Assembly: GCA_963778945.1 (NCBI GenBank)
Contig: CAVZWL010000008.1
Location: 62,001 to 126,000, forward strand
DNA: 64,000 nucleotides
Direction: 5' to 3'
DNA from: Fen-1254 sp963778945
Lineage (GTDB): Bacteria > Bacteroidota > Ignavibacteria > UBA10030
Position numbers and translations under genes: made by a program. Positions 46,971 to 57,522 of the stretch are shown one piece after another; within the stretch, counting starts at the first letter, position 1; every line of letters starts with the position of its first letter. Under the pieces are notes generated by a model that saw only the letters and a program-made list of their open reading frames with translations, searched no databases and had not been told where the DNA came from.

Positions 46971-48409
46971 TTGAGCTTCTCGCTTTCGTTCCTCTTCATT
47001 TGCATGTTGATGAGTGTCAGGTTCTTTACATTCTCAATCACATTCGCTTCCGCGACATTTTCGAAAACGCAATCTTCGATACGAATGTTCTCTGCCGGAG
47101 AGCGGCCAAAAGCCCGAATCCAGATTCCGAATCTGCTTTTCTTGCTTCTGACATTTCGTACATCGATATTCCGCACGGCCGGGACAAAACTGCCGCTGTC
47201 GCCTTCTTCATAGAAAAAATCGACCTTGAGGACCGCGTCGGCCACCTGTCCTGCCTCGGTGTTCCGGAGAAATACATTTTCAATGATGCCTCCGCGCATG
47301 GCATTCGTCTTGATCCGCAGCACGCGGTCAAGTTCCGGACTGTCCATGATGTTGTTTTCCGCGAATACATTCCTTACTCCGCCGGAGACTTCACTGCCGA
47401 TGACGACGCCGCCGTGTCCATTCTTCATCGTACAGCCCCGGATGACAATATTTTCGCAAGGCATATTGATGCGCCGGCCGTCCGCGTTTCTTCCGGACTT
47501 GAGAGCGATGCAATCGTCGCCGTTATTGAAGACGCAATTTTCGATGCAGACATCGGTGCAGGATTCCGGATCGCAGCCGTCGTTATTCGGACCAAGTCCG
47601 TCGGTTGTCACACCAATGACGGATACATTCCTGCAGAGAACGGGATTTATAAACCACATCGGCGAGTTTTTCAGCATGACGCCCTGCAGCAGCACGTTCT
47701 TGCACCGGTACGGTTCAAAGAAATTCGGCCGCAAGTATGCTCCATCGCCAAAAATGCGTTCCTCAACAGGGATGTTCTTCTCCGCCATGTCGATAAGTTT
47801 TGCGCGGGACAATAATTGATTCGGCATTCCATGCCGCCATCCCGCTTCCTTCTTTCCTTTCCAGCTCCACCAATTCTCATTCGAGCCCCGGCCGTCAAGG
47901 ATGCCTTCACCGGTCACTGCAATGTCTTCCTGCTCAAATGCATAAATGAGCGGAGAATAGTTCATACATTCGGTGCCTTCCCACCGTGCGTAGACGAGGG
48001 GAAGGTACCTTTTTGGATCGGTGCTGAACCGGATAACCGCGCCGCGCGATACATAGAGACATACGTGACTTCTCAAATGGAGGGCGCCCGTCAAAAAAAT
48101 CCCCGGAGGAACGACGACTCTGCCGCCGCCGGATGCATTGCATTTGCCAATCGCCTTTTCAAATGCGGCAGTGCAATCCGTCGTGCTGTCTCCTTTCGCT
48201 CCGAAGTCTATAATGCTGAAATCCTTATCGGGGAATGACGGAGGTACAATCCGCCGCAGTATGGAGGGCACCGTCTCCCATCCTCGCGCTGCATCCTCTT
48301 GTGCAAGTGCATGCAGAGAGAGCACGGCACAAACGAATGGAACAGCCAAACAGATTCTCCGGGCTATCGGCATTCTTCGTTGAAGATTTATTCTGCCGTA
48401 TTTTTTCAT
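46967..48409 (-). CDS. GH28 polygalacturonase (exo type likely)
   Basis: Secreted right-handed beta-helix enzyme that hydrolyses alpha-1,4-galacturonan. Signal peptide in residues 1-36 (ending LHALAQ). All GH28 active-site motifs are present: GPNNDGCDPES (N-x-D), NNGDDCIALKSG (DD), GHGGVVIGSE (G-H-G) and RIKTN (R-I-K). The length of 480 aa and large loops resemble exopolygalacturonases. No T9SS tail is present, so it is probably periplasmic. It overlaps the GH105 gene by 4 bp. Frame intact. Confidence 0.92.
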   Translation of the reverse strand: MKKYGRINLQRRMPIARRICLAVPFVCAVLSLHALAQEDAARGWETVPSILRRIVPPSFPDKDFSIIDFGAKGDSTTDCTAAFEKAIGKCNASGGGRVVVPPGIFLTGALHLRSHVCLYVSRGAVIRFSTDPKRYLPLVYARWEGTECMNYSPLIYAFEQEDIAVTGEGILDGRGSNENWWSWKGKKEAGWRHGMPNQLLSRAKLIDMAEKNIPVEERIFGDGAYLRPNFFEPYRCKNVLLQGVMLKNSPMWFINPVLCRNVSVIGVTTDGLGPNNDGCDPESCTDVCIENCVFNNGDDCIALKSGRNADGRRINMPCENIVIRGCTMKNGHGGVVIGSEVSGGVRNVFAENNIMDSPELDRVLRIKTNAMRGGIIENVFLRNTEAGQVADAVLKVDFFYEEGDSGSFVPAVRNIDVRNVRSKKSRFGIWIRAFGRSPAENIRIEDCVFENVAEANVIENVKNLTLINMQMKRNESEKLK

Positions 48410-48805
48410 TTCACAAATAGCATTTTTTTCACAAACCGTTGTCCCCCGCTCTCGAACACCGCAAAGTAGATTCCGGAAGGAAATTTCGACGCATCGAAAC
48501 GGACAGAGTAGACCTGTCCCGGCTCTGCGCGTCCGGAAAAGAGCAGCGCGATATCCTGACCAAGCATATTCACCACATGAACGGCTGCCTGACCCTGCTT
48601 TGCCACGGTGAATTGAAGATTTGTCGATGGGTTGAACGGATTCGGATAATTTTGAGTAAACATATATCTGATCGGAACCGCTGACGTACGACCGACGCCG
48701 ACAGGCGTTTCTTCCTTGCCGCTCAGAAAAATCGAACCCTGTGCACTCGCTGCATTATGTGTCAATACAAGCGTGTCCATATTTTCCGATTTCGTTTTTC
48801 GTCTC
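48406..48805 (-). pseudogene. Orphan T9SS sorting tail
   Basis: About 130 codons: a linker (NMDTLVLTHNAASAQG), then a T9SS tail (FTQNYPNPFNPSTN, VVNMLGQDIALLF, KKMLFVK). No catalytic domain precedes it: the sequence upstream is the end of gnd, whose stop is at 48806. The open frame continues antiparallel to gnd's own frame but with no domain. The secreted enzyme to which it belonged, perhaps a pectate lyase, has been lost by deletion. It overlaps the GH28 start by 4 bp. Confidence 0.7.
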
Positions 48806-50261
48806 TTACACGATGTACGACGATGAGGCTGTTTTTCCTCCGTGTCCGGTCCAGTTTGTGTGGAAGAATTCGCCGCGGGGTCTGTCAACGCGTTCGTACT
48901 GATGGGCCCCGAAGAAATCTCTCTGGGCTTGCAATAAATTCGCAGGCAGCCGCGCGCTTCGGAATCCATCAAAATAATTCAACGCTGTCGAGCATGACGG
49001 CATCCAAATGCCGTTCAAGGCGGCAGTCGACACGACACGCCGCCATGACTTCTGCGACTTTTCAATGGTATCTTTGAAGAAAGGATCGAGCAAAAGATTG
49101 GAAAGCTGCGGGTTCCGATCGAATGCTTCCTTAATCCTTCCGAGGAAAACCGAACGAATGATGCAGCCTCCGCGCCAGAGCAGCGCAATGCCGCCGTAGT
49201 TGAGGTTCCACTTATACTCTTCGGCAGCAGCACGCATGAGAACATATCCCTGTGTATATGAAATAATTTTCGATGCGTACAGCGCTTTTTCCAGGTCGCG
49301 CAGGAACGATTCTTTATTCTTTACGATTTTTTTCTTCGGCCCGCTTAATATTTTCGACGCTGCAACGCGTTCGTCTTTCATTGCAGATAGACATCGTGCA
49401 TACACCGCCTCGCTGATCAGCGTGAGCGGAATGCCGAGATCGAGCGAGGAAACGCTCGTCCATTTTCCGGTCCCTTTTTGCCCTGCGGTGTCGAGAATTT
49501 TATCCACGAGCGGTTTTCCATCCTTATCTTTAAATGCAAGAATGTCGCGCGTGATTTCGATCAGATAACTGTTCAATTCGCCTTCATTCCAGCGTTTGAA
49601 CACTTTATGAATGGCAGAGGCAGACATGCCGAGCAATTCTTTCATAATTTGATATGCTTCGCAGATGAGCTGCATATCGCCGTACTCGATGCCGTTATGC
49701 ACCATTTTCACAAAGTGGCCTGCTCCGTTTTCGCCGACCCAATCGCAGCATGGAGTGCCGTCTTCCACCTTTCGCGGCAATTGCCTGGAAAATCGGTTTT
49801 ACGTGCGGCCATGCGGCAGGCGAACCGCCGGGCATGATAGACGGGCCTTTCAGCGCTCCCTCTTCTCCGCCCGACACTCCGGTGCCGATGTAGAGAAGTC
49901 CTTTGGACTCAACGTACTTCGTTCTGCGTATAGTATCCGGAAAATGCGAGTTACCGCCGTCGATGATAATATCCCCGGGCGAAAGGAGACGGGATTAACT
50001 GTTCGATGAAATCATCCACCGCTTTGCCGGCTTTCACCATCAGCATAATCTTGCGCGGCCCTTTCAAAGCGCCGGCAAGTTCCTGCAGAGAATGCGTTCC
50101 GATTATTTTTTTCCCGCGGCCCGGCCGCCGGTAAAGGCATCGACTTTCTCGACTGTGCGGTTGTACACGGCAACGGTAAATCCGCGGCTCTCCATATTGA
50201 GCACAAGGTTTTCGCCCATCACTGCCAGACCGACTAAACCAATATCAGCTTTTTGTTCCAT
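48806..50261 (-). CDS. gnd: 6-phosphogluconate dehydrogenase, with two frameshifts
   Basis: Decarboxylating NADP enzyme of the pentose phosphate pathway. Start at 50261 (MEQKADIGLVGLAVMGENL, Rossmann GxxxMG; then VYNRTVEKV). The frame breaks near 49975-49990, before GDIIIDGGNSHFPDT, and again at the run at 49768-49773 before VEDGTPCCDWVGENGAGHF, with the catalytic Lys in HFVKMVHNGIEYG; the remaining 320 residues, including RAAAEEYKWNLNYGG and the C-terminal substrate-binding part, are continuous. In total a normal-length enzyme. A gnd gene also accompanies uronate genes in Thermotoga, so its place here is not random. Confidence 0.88.
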
Positions 50262-50315
50262 AGATCTTCGTTCCTTTTTCTTCCTTTTTCATGTTTATCA
50301 CTGCCATCTCTCGTT

Positions 50316-51590
50316 TCAAACAAATCGATTCCTGCACGCCCATAATCCGAGCGCCGGATTTGAAATATAGAAAATCTCTTCACCGTCCGGCAAAACGTTC
50401 ACTCCGTCGGATAGTTTTTCCGGATTATATTTCTTCATCATCTGCCCGAGATCTGCATAGCGAAAATTCACGCTCTCGATCTCCTGCTTCGTCAAATGGC
50501 CGGGGCAATAGGTAATGGAGAACCGTCCTTCGGAAGAACCGTGTATAAGATGCGCCGCTGCACTCAGGTTGTTTTTCAGATCGTCCGACTCTTTTACCCG
50601 TGCGAGCGTTTCCGGCGTTCCGCGATAGCCGTACTTTCGAATCAGAGCATCGATCTGTTTATCCTCGCCGAATTCTTTCAATCCCGGCGCAAGGACGATC
50701 AGCTCGCCGCCGTCCGCAAGAGCCATGCGGCTGCGGTAGATACTTTTATTCCCCAGCCATGTGCTTTTAAATTCCGAAGGGTCGAGATACACAACGACTT
50801 TTTTCAGCGGCTCTTCCAGCATTTCAAAATTCACTTTAAGAGAAAGTTCCGCCGCCCGGTTGAAACATTCGATATCGTCGCCGATGTAGAGGCCGCGTAC
50901 TTTGAGCTTCCGTCGCTGCCGCGTCCAACGACGGTTAACACATACACAATCGGCGGCAGGCTGCCGGAACAATGGTCCGATGCATAATTGTAGACACGCC
51001 GCACAGGATTATCGGCACGTCCCATAATGCGTTCCATACCGTATACCGCACCGAGAAAATGACTCTTGTTAATTCCTTCCGGTCCGCCTGTTCCCACAAA
51101 AACATTCTTGTTGTAATTCGCCATGCCGATCAACTTCATGCGGCACCACCTGTCCGATCGAGACGATTAAATCAAAGCCACCCTCGACAAGCAGTTTATT
51201 CACCTGCGCTTTCCAGGCATAATCGAGTTTTCCTTCGGATTGCTGATAGATAAAATCGGAAGGCACTTCGCCGAGCGTTACAACATCACGCCGCCAATCG
51301 TGAACACGAAAAAGGCTCGAGCGGCGTGGAACCGAACATCGTCTGCAGATCATGCTCGGTCATCGCGGAATGTGTTCCCAGAGCGGGAAGAATGTCGGTC
51401 AAGGCATCCTTATAATGCTTCCACAGCATTTCCGTCAGGATTCCCGCATGAGAATGAAAGCGGGTGAAGTCCGGAGGAATGGCGAGAACTTTTTTCCTGT
51501 TTCCGAGCTTTCCAAAGCCTCATCGACGGCCCGCGCAAATCCGCAGTTCTTCAAAACATCGTGTTCACCGCCGCGCGCATAGAATATCAT
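50316..51590 (-). CDS. LarA-like DUF2088 protein, with four frameshifts
   Basis: Start at 51590 (MIFYARGGEHDVLKNCGF). In pieces across three frames the chain reads KVLAIPPDFTRFHSHAG, GTHSAMTEHDLQTMFG, FRVHDWRRDVVTLGEVP, GTGGPEGINKSHFLGAVYG and YIGDDIECFNRAAELS: the layout of nickel-pincer lactate racemase (LarA) N-terminal and C-terminal domains. Breaks lie near 51490-51495, 51309-51313, 51126-51140 and 50904-50912, mostly at short homopolymers. In uronate operons such proteins may racemise or epimerise a hydroxy acid; substrate unknown. No larB/C/E genes are in the window. Confidence 0.72.
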
Positions 51591-51701
51591 AACTCTTCTC
51601 CTTCATTATACCAAGAAGAACAGGAAAAGCGCGCTGCAGCATTCCCCGAGTCAAAATTCTGCAGTTCGTCAGAGAACAAAAGACCTTCTTGTTCTTCCAC
51701 A

Positions 51702-52789
51702 CTATCGCACAATCCTTGCGGTTCCTCCGTCCATGACATGTTTGACTTCTGCGAGTGTCGCCATCGTCGAATCGCCGCGCGTGCTTTGCGCCAGCGCGCC
51801 ATGCGCGGCACCCAAATCGACACACTCCTGAAGGCTCATTCCCTGGAGTAGCCCGTAAATAAGTCCGCTGCAAAATCCATCGCCGCCGCCGACACGGTCT
51901 TCAATCTCCAGGTTCTCATATTTTTTCGCCTGGACAAACTCGCCATCTGCATAGACAATTGCAGACCAATTATTCTTCAATCCGCTTATTACCTTCACGG
52001 AGCGTAGTTCCAACGACCCGAATGTTCGGATATGCAATGGCTACTTTCTTCACCATTTTTTTATACGCATTCCACCGCAAGATGCTCGAGATTGCAGTCT
52101 GTCCCTTCCACTTCAAATCCCAGTACTTTTTGAAAATCCTCTTCATTACCGATAAGCACGTCGACGTACGGAACCAGCGTCTTCGTCACGGTTATAGCTT
52201 TCCGGCTTGACCAGAGCATACTGCGAAAATTCAAATCATAACTGACGAGACATCCGGCATCATGTGCGGCTTTCACCGCTTCCAAGGCAACGGCAGCACA
52301 GCTATCGCTCAACGCTGTAAAAATCCCGCCTGTATGAAACCAGCGGGCTTTCCGTTCCGTGAAAATTCTTTTCCAATCCACATCGCCGGGTTTCATATGG
52401 GAAACTGCCGTATGGCCGCGGTCGTACACAACGGTGCTTGGCCGAACGCCGATCCCTACTTCACTGAAGTTCAAACCGATCCGGTCGGTTCTACCGACAC
52501 CATCGAACGGCACCCAGACAACTTCGCTGACATCCATGCCGCTCGCCTGTGCATGATTGCGAATAAATTGTCCGAGTGGATTGTCGACAAGGCGGGAAAT
52601 CCACCCAGCTTTCAAACCGAATCGGGAAAGCGCATAAGCAACATTATATTCGCCGCCGCCGGCATAGATCTCCAGGAGCGGCGTCAGTTCCAACCGTTGA
52701 TGACCGGGAGGACTCAGACGAATCATGCATTCTCCCAGTGTCAGTAGATCAAATTCACATTTGTTTGCTTTTTGAATTTTCAGCCCCAT
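51702..52789 (-). CDS. kdgK: KDG kinase-like PfkB sugar kinase 1, with two frameshifts
   Basis: Phosphorylates 2-keto-3-deoxygluconate to KDPG. Start at 52789 after AAAGGAC. PfkB features: LTLGECMIRLSPPG, GGGEYNVAYALSRFG, YDLNFRSMLWS (KDGK-type), and the anion-hole/catalytic loop DRVGGGDGFCSGLIYG with its Asp near the C-terminus. Breaks near 52066-52072 and 51991-51995. Tandem with a second PfkB gene 62 bp upstream; the pair differs clearly in sequence, so it is not a recent duplication. Confidence 0.8.
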
Positions 52790-52851
52790 GATTGTCCTTT
52801 CAAGCGCAAGTCTGTCGCGTGCCGTATCATGTCAAAAAATATTTCGTCTGT

Positions 52852-53936
52852 TTACCGCTGAATCCTTGCAGAGCCTCCTTTGGCAAACGAGCGAACCTGT
52901 TCCACGGTTACCATTGTCGTATCTCCGGGTGTTGTCGTCAGCAAAGCGCCGTGCGCCCAGCCGAGTTTTACTGCTTCTTCAGGAGATTCTCCTGCAAGCA
53001 ATCCATAAAAGAATCCGCTGGCAAATCCGTCGCCGCCGCCTACGCGGTCCACGACATCGAGTTCGCATGCCGGCGAGGTCGTACGCTTTTCCGTCGACCC
53101 ACGCAACTGCACCCCAGCTGTGGCGATTCGTCGAATGGACTTCACGGAGAGTCGTTGCAACGACTTTAACATTCGGATATTTTTTCACGACGGCATCGAT
53201 CATGCCGATAAAAGCGCTCGGATCGAGTTTTGATTTTGCACGCGACCTCAGGACCCGGGAATTCCGAGTCCTTTTTGAAGATCTTCTTCATTTCCGACGA
53301 GAACGTCGGTATTTTCTACGATTCGTGCCACAACCTCTTCCGCTTTTTTCTGTCCGCCCCAGATGTTCCAGAGCTTCTCGCGGAAGTTCAGGTCGAAGCT
53401 GACAACCGCACCGGCCTTCTTTGCCGCTTTCATTCCTTCGATGATGAGCTCGCCCGTCGTTTCCGACAGCGCTGCAAATATGCCGCCGCTGTGAAACCAT
53501 CGCACGCCGCCTTCAAAGATTGTGTTCCAGTCGAAGTCGCCCGGTTTCAACTGAGCGCCGGCTTCGTTCGAACGGTTGTAGAAGACAACCGGCGGACGTA
53601 CGCCGTGTCCCCGATCGCTGTAAACTGTCGCCATGTTCGGTCCGTTCACGCCATTGTGCTTAAAGTGCTTATAGAACGGCTGCACGCCCATCGCCCGCAC
53701 GCGCTCGGCAATAAGATCCCCGATCGGATAATCGACCATCGCCGATACAATTCCTGTTTTCATCCGAAAACAATCCGCAATATTTGCTGCGACATTAAAC
53801 TCCCCGCCGCTGACATGAATCCGGCATTGCGTTGCCTTCCGGAATGGAATAATTCCCGGATCCAGTCGATGCACCAGCGCACCCAGAGAAATTAAATCCC
53901 ATGCTCCTGCGGGCGAATATTCAAACTGTTACTCAT
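52852..53936 (-). CDS. kdgK: KDG kinase-like PfkB sugar kinase 2, with about four frameshifts
   Basis: Second KDG-type kinase. Probable start at 53936 (AAGGAG ahead), then FEYSPAGAWDLISLGALVHR one frame over, GGEFNVAANIADCF, GDFDWNTIFEGGVRWFHSGG, SFDLNFREKLWN, and the catalytic loop DRVGGGDGFASGFFYG. Breaks near 53925, 53245-53260, 53232-53242 and 53064-53072. All PfkB parts are present, so the gene seems complete apart from single-base changes. Two kinases may serve different KDG-like acids. Confidence 0.78.
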
Positions 53937-53980
53937 GTCTTCTTATGCTCCTTTTATGTTTTTCATTTGCTGCTTTTTTT

Positions 53981-54820
53981 TTACACTCCTGAGAAAGCTG
54001 AGAATCCGCCGTCGATAGGCAGTACGATTCCCGTAACGAATTTCGACGCAGGGGAGAGCAGCCATAAGACCGCGCCCAGTAAATCTTCCGGAGTACCAAA
54101 ACGTCCCATCGGCGTATGATCGAGAATTTTTTTTCCGCGCGCAGTGAGTGCGCCGGTATCCTTTTCCGTCAGCAGGAATCTGTTTTGTTCGGTCAGGAAA
54201 AAGCCCGGCGCAATGGCATTGACGCGGATCGCGGGCGAATATTCCTGTGCAATATGCACGGCCAGCCATTGCGTAAAATTGCTGACGGCGGCTTTTGCCG
54301 CTGAGTATGCCGGAATGCGCGTCAGAGGCCGAAAAGCATTCATGGAGGAAACGTTGAGAATAATCCCTTCTTTTTGTTCGGCCATTTTCCTGCCGAAAAC
54401 CTGGCTTGGCAGGATTGTCCCGATAAGATTCAGATTCGAAACAAACTGAATAGCTTCGCCCGGAATATCGAAGAAGGATTGTTCGGGATTGGTCGTTGCC
54501 CTGGGATTGTTTCCGCCCGCGCCGTTGATGAGAATATCTATTTTCCCGAATTCGGAAAGCGTTTGGTCGGCCGCTTCCTGTACTTTGACTTTATCGAGCA
54601 CATCGATAAATATAACCTTATGTTTTCCTTTCGTGCCTTCTAATGCCGCCAGAACTTTTTCGCCGAGCGAGACATCGCGATCAAGAAGAGCGATATTGGC
54701 ATTGCAGCCGGCCAGACAGCGAGCCATCTCTCCGCACAACACACCGCTGCCGCCCGTGATGACAACGGTTTTTCCTGTAAAATCATACGCTTTCGTGACT
54801 TCCTGCAGATTCATTTCCAT
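53981..54820 (-). CDS. SDR oxidoreductase, probable D-mannonate oxidoreductase
   Basis: A 279-aa classical short-chain dehydrogenase: GGSGVLCGEMA cofactor loop (TGxxxGxG type), NGAGGN, catalytic Ser in NVSSMNAF and YSAAK, and the NAIAPGFFLTEQ block. The inserted region after NGAGGNNPRATTNPEQ and the long C-terminus are typical of the SDR-type fructuronate reductases/mannonate oxidoreductases of Bacteroidetes, distinct from the KduD gene at 59451. With UxaE this would make mannonate. 44 bp downstream of the kinase start region and 39 bp after exuT. Intact. Confidence 0.75.
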   Translation of the reverse strand: MEMNLQEVTKAYDFTGKTVVITGGSGVLCGEMARCLAGCNANIALLDRDVSLGEKVLAALEGTKGKHKVIFIDVLDKVKVQEAADQTLSEFGKIDILINGAGGNNPRATTNPEQSFFDIPGEAIQFVSNLNLIGTILPSQVFGRKMAEQKEGIILNVSSMNAFRPLTRIPAYSAAKAAVSNFTQWLAVHIAQEYSPAIRVNAIAPGFFLTEQNRFLLTEKDTGALTARGKKILDHTPMGRFGTPEDLLGAVLWLLSPASKFVTGIVLPIDGGFSAFSGV

Positions 54821-54859
54821 TCCCCATATGTAACGATTTTAAATTCGATCACACGTTGT

Positions 54860-56206
54860 TTACAAATCAGTAATAGGTTTATGATGGGGAACCAGGAATT
54901 TCATGATGCCCCACGCACTCACATACGACAAAGCACAAATCACAAACATAATCATATATGCCGTCTGAGGCGCTGCAATAAAAACATCCGTCAATCTGCC
55001 GGCCAGTAATTGAACAGCCACTCCGCCTATTCCGCCTGCCATAGCGCCGATGCCGGTAACGGAACCCACCGCTTTTTTGGGAAACATGTCGGAGACCGTC
55101 GTGAACAGGTTCGCAGACCAGGCCTGGTGCGCGGCTGCGCCGATGCAAATGATCGCCACGGCCATATACATCGCCGATCCGCCGAAGTGCTCTACATTTC
55201 CGAAGTACTGCGTAAAGAGAACTGTCAGCGGGAATAATGCGATGATGATCATCGCGGTCATGCGGGCCTTATACACATGCATCCCTTTGTTCATGAAGAT
55301 CAGGGGAATGCCGCCGCCATAGACGCTTCCGACAATGGCAACGCCATAGACGATAAATGTCGGCCATTTCACATCGGCCGGAGCCAAACCGAATTGCTTA
55401 ATCAAATAGTCGGGCAGCCAGAAAAGATAGAACCACCAAATACCATCCGTGAGAAATTTTCCGAAGAAAAAAGACCAGGTCTGGCGATAGCCAAAAAGTT
55501 TTCCCCACGGTACTTTTTCCGTTTTTCCCGAAGTCTCCGCAGGAGCGTCTCCTTCATGAATATAATCGAACTCTGCTTTTTGAAGCTTCTTGTGTTTCGA
55601 AGGAGAGTCATAAAGCCAGAACCAAAAAATCAGCCAGAGGAATCCGATGGCGCCTGTGTACACGAATGCCATTTTCCATCCAAGTTGCTCGCCGTAATAC
55701 ACAATACACCACGGGACAAACAAAGCCGCGATCATCGCTCCCACATTCGATCCGCTGTTGAAAATGCCGGTTGCCAGTGCCCGCTCTTTTTTCGGGAACC
55801 ACTCCGCCACCGTTTTGATCGATGCGGGAAAATTGCCTGCTTCTCCGACAGCGAAGACGCTTCGAACAAACACATGCACCGCAACGGTTACACCTGCGAA
55901 TGCATTTGCAATTCCTGCAAAGGACCATACAATGAGCGATCCGGCCAATCCGCGCTTGGTCCCGATCCGGTCGATGATCCATCCGGCGAGAATAGTCATT
56001 CCTGCGTAGAATGCCGTAAAGAACGAAGTGACATACGAAAAATCCGCATTCGTCCAGCCAAACCCGCCTGCGCCGACCGATTTACAGTAGAACGGTTTCA
56101 GGTAGCTGATGACTTGCCGATCCAGGTAGTTGAACGTCGTCGCAAAGAAGAGCAATGCGCAAATGACCCACCGGTAATTGCCTATGTTTATTTTTTCTTC
56201 CGTCAT
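54860..56206 (-). CDS. exuT: Hexuronate transporter, MFS/ACS family (ExuT-like)
   Basis: Inner-membrane proton symporter of 448 aa with 12 predicted helices. ACS-family signatures: NYLDRQVISYLKP in helix 1, RIGTKRGLAGSLIVWS after helix 2, FAVGEAGNFPASIKTVAEWFP and the loop ERALATGIFNSGSNVGA. These match hexuronate and glucarate transporters. It would bring galacturonate or glucuronate freed by the surface enzymes into the cytoplasm. Sits in the middle of the catabolic operon. Frame intact. Confidence 0.88.
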   Translation of the reverse strand: MTEEKINIGNYRWVICALLFFATTFNYLDRQVISYLKPFYCKSVGAGGFGWTNADFSYVTSFFTAFYAGMTILAGWIIDRIGTKRGLAGSLIVWSFAGIANAFAGVTVAVHVFVRSVFAVGEAGNFPASIKTVAEWFPKKERALATGIFNSGSNVGAMIAALFVPWCIVYYGEQLGWKMAFVYTGAIGFLWLIFWFWLYDSPSKHKKLQKAEFDYIHEGDAPAETSGKTEKVPWGKLFGYRQTWSFFFGKFLTDGIWWFYLFWLPDYLIKQFGLAPADVKWPTFIVYGVAIVGSVYGGGIPLIFMNKGMHVYKARMTAMIIIALFPLTVLFTQYFGNVEHFGGSAMYMAVAIICIGAAAHQAWSANLFTTVSDMFPKKAVGSVTGIGAMAGGIGGVAVQLLAGRLTDVFIAAPQTAYMIMFVICALSYVSAWGIMKFLVPHHKPITDL

Positions 56207-56284
56207 TGAGGGTTTCGTTCTTCAAAAAATATTTTAGATATTCTGTTGCTGCTTTTCTCTAACTTGATAGAAAAACTGAAGAGA

Positions 56285-57496
56285 TCATTTTTCCGCTGAT
56301 AATGAAATCTTCAGGGGAGATTCGATCCGCTGCGCGTACATCGTAAGGTATTGGTTCCATTCATCGGCATTTTTAAAATCACCGCTTCGTGTCCATCCTG
56401 CGCCTGCATAATACACAATCGTTTTACCCAAACCGGCTTTTCCCAGGACAAGAAGATGAATAAGGTTTTCGCGTATCCCGACGAACGTCTCTTGCGGAAC
56501 GATAATACCCGTGCCTAATGATCCGTTTTCTTCATTTTCCGTCGTTTGTCCCCATAATGAAACCCAAAAATGATCATTATTCCGGTACACTTTTATGCCT
56601 GCTCGTTTGACAAGACCGGCTGCGAAAGGAACATCTCCTTGTCCGGAATCACAGCGGAAGGTTACTTCTATTTTATTGAGATTGCTTCCTGCATTCAGTG
56701 TGATGCGTTTTGTTTCCCTGACATCGAGATTCCTGAACCGGACAGGCCTGTACGTCACTTCGAACATCGCACAAAAGGGACCCGTTGCAAGTATGTTGTA
56801 CGACTCGAACACGCCCGGTTGATATAATGAGTCTCCGTCAATCAGAGCGCAGCTTCCATCGCCGAGTGAACGGCCGACTTCGAAGAAATCGGCTCCTTCG
56901 CCGTGATCTTCATGATACGATATTCTTGCCGCTCCGTGTGTCTCATCGCCGTGGTACCATTTTTCTACAATCGGATACCGGACGCGCTTTGTCCAGACAT
57001 CGATGCCGTTATTCGATTCCTTTGCCAGCGCCGGGCCGTATATCCGATGAGCAATCCTGTCATTCTCCCATGCAATATCCTGGCGCGGGGACATAAAGCT
57101 AGCATCCGTCAGCTGCACGGCGACTGGTCTCTCTTTGGCGGAGGACTCAAGCATGAACTCTTTCGTCTCGTGCGATCCCAATGAAGCCATAAAGAGCAAT
57201 TCCGCCGGCCCGCCGTTATCTTCTATAATCTGCAGAGACTGCTCAACATGCGTTATTGCTTCGAATACATGGATCGTCTCTTTGTTTATACCGGGCATAA
57301 CGCTCTTGATTTCATTCCACCGAATGACGATCATCTCATTCGGTCGGCCGATGGCCGACAGATTTGAGATCTTAATCCGTGCTCCGGCATCTTTTCCGAA
57401 CGCAGAGATCGACATGACGCACACTCCCGCAGCAATGGCGGCGGTCTTTTTCAGCATCGGGAGTACGAAAAGGTTTTGGAAAGCACTGTTTTTCAT
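56285..57496 (-). CDS. DUF4861 secreted protein
   Basis: A 403-aa protein with an N-terminal signal (AAIAAGVCVMSISAFGK) and a beta-rich body: GRPNEMIVIRWNEI, VWTKRVRYPIVEKWYHG, GEGADFFEVGRSLGDG and YYAGAGWTRSGDF. These match the DUF4861 family, often found in pectin and uronate loci. Members are thought to act on polysaccharide-derived substrates in the periplasm, but I cannot assign a reaction. Located between exuT and kduI on the same strand. Intact. Confidence 0.72.
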   Translation of the reverse strand: MKNSAFQNLFVLPMLKKTAAIAAGVCVMSISAFGKDAGARIKISNLSAIGRPNEMIVIRWNEIKSVMPGINKETIHVFEAITHVEQSLQIIEDNGGPAELLFMASLGSHETKEFMLESSAKERPVAVQLTDASFMSPRQDIAWENDRIAHRIYGPALAKESNNGIDVWTKRVRYPIVEKWYHGDETHGAARISYHEDHGEGADFFEVGRSLGDGSCALIDGDSLYQPGVFESYNILATGPFCAMFEVTYRPVRFRNLDVRETKRITLNAGSNLNKIEVTFRCDSGQGDVPFAAGLVKRAGIKVYRNNDHFWVSLWGQTTENEENGSLGTGIIVPQETFVGIRENLIHLLVLGKAGLGKTIVYYAGAGWTRSGDFKNADEWNQYLTMYAQRIESPLKISLSAEK

Positions 57497-57522
57497 TTTT
57501 TTGCCGTTGAGTAAAAGAATAT

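Noticed and set aside
47000..47819. Long plus-strand open frames antisense to the GH28 gene
   Set aside because: They mirror the GH28 codons, have no domain, and the minus-strand frame has all GH28 motifs.
55277..56209. A 310-codon plus-strand frame opposite the transporter gene
   Set aside because: Composition is Arg/His/Cys-rich as expected for an antisense frame; the MFS protein on the other strand is unambiguous.
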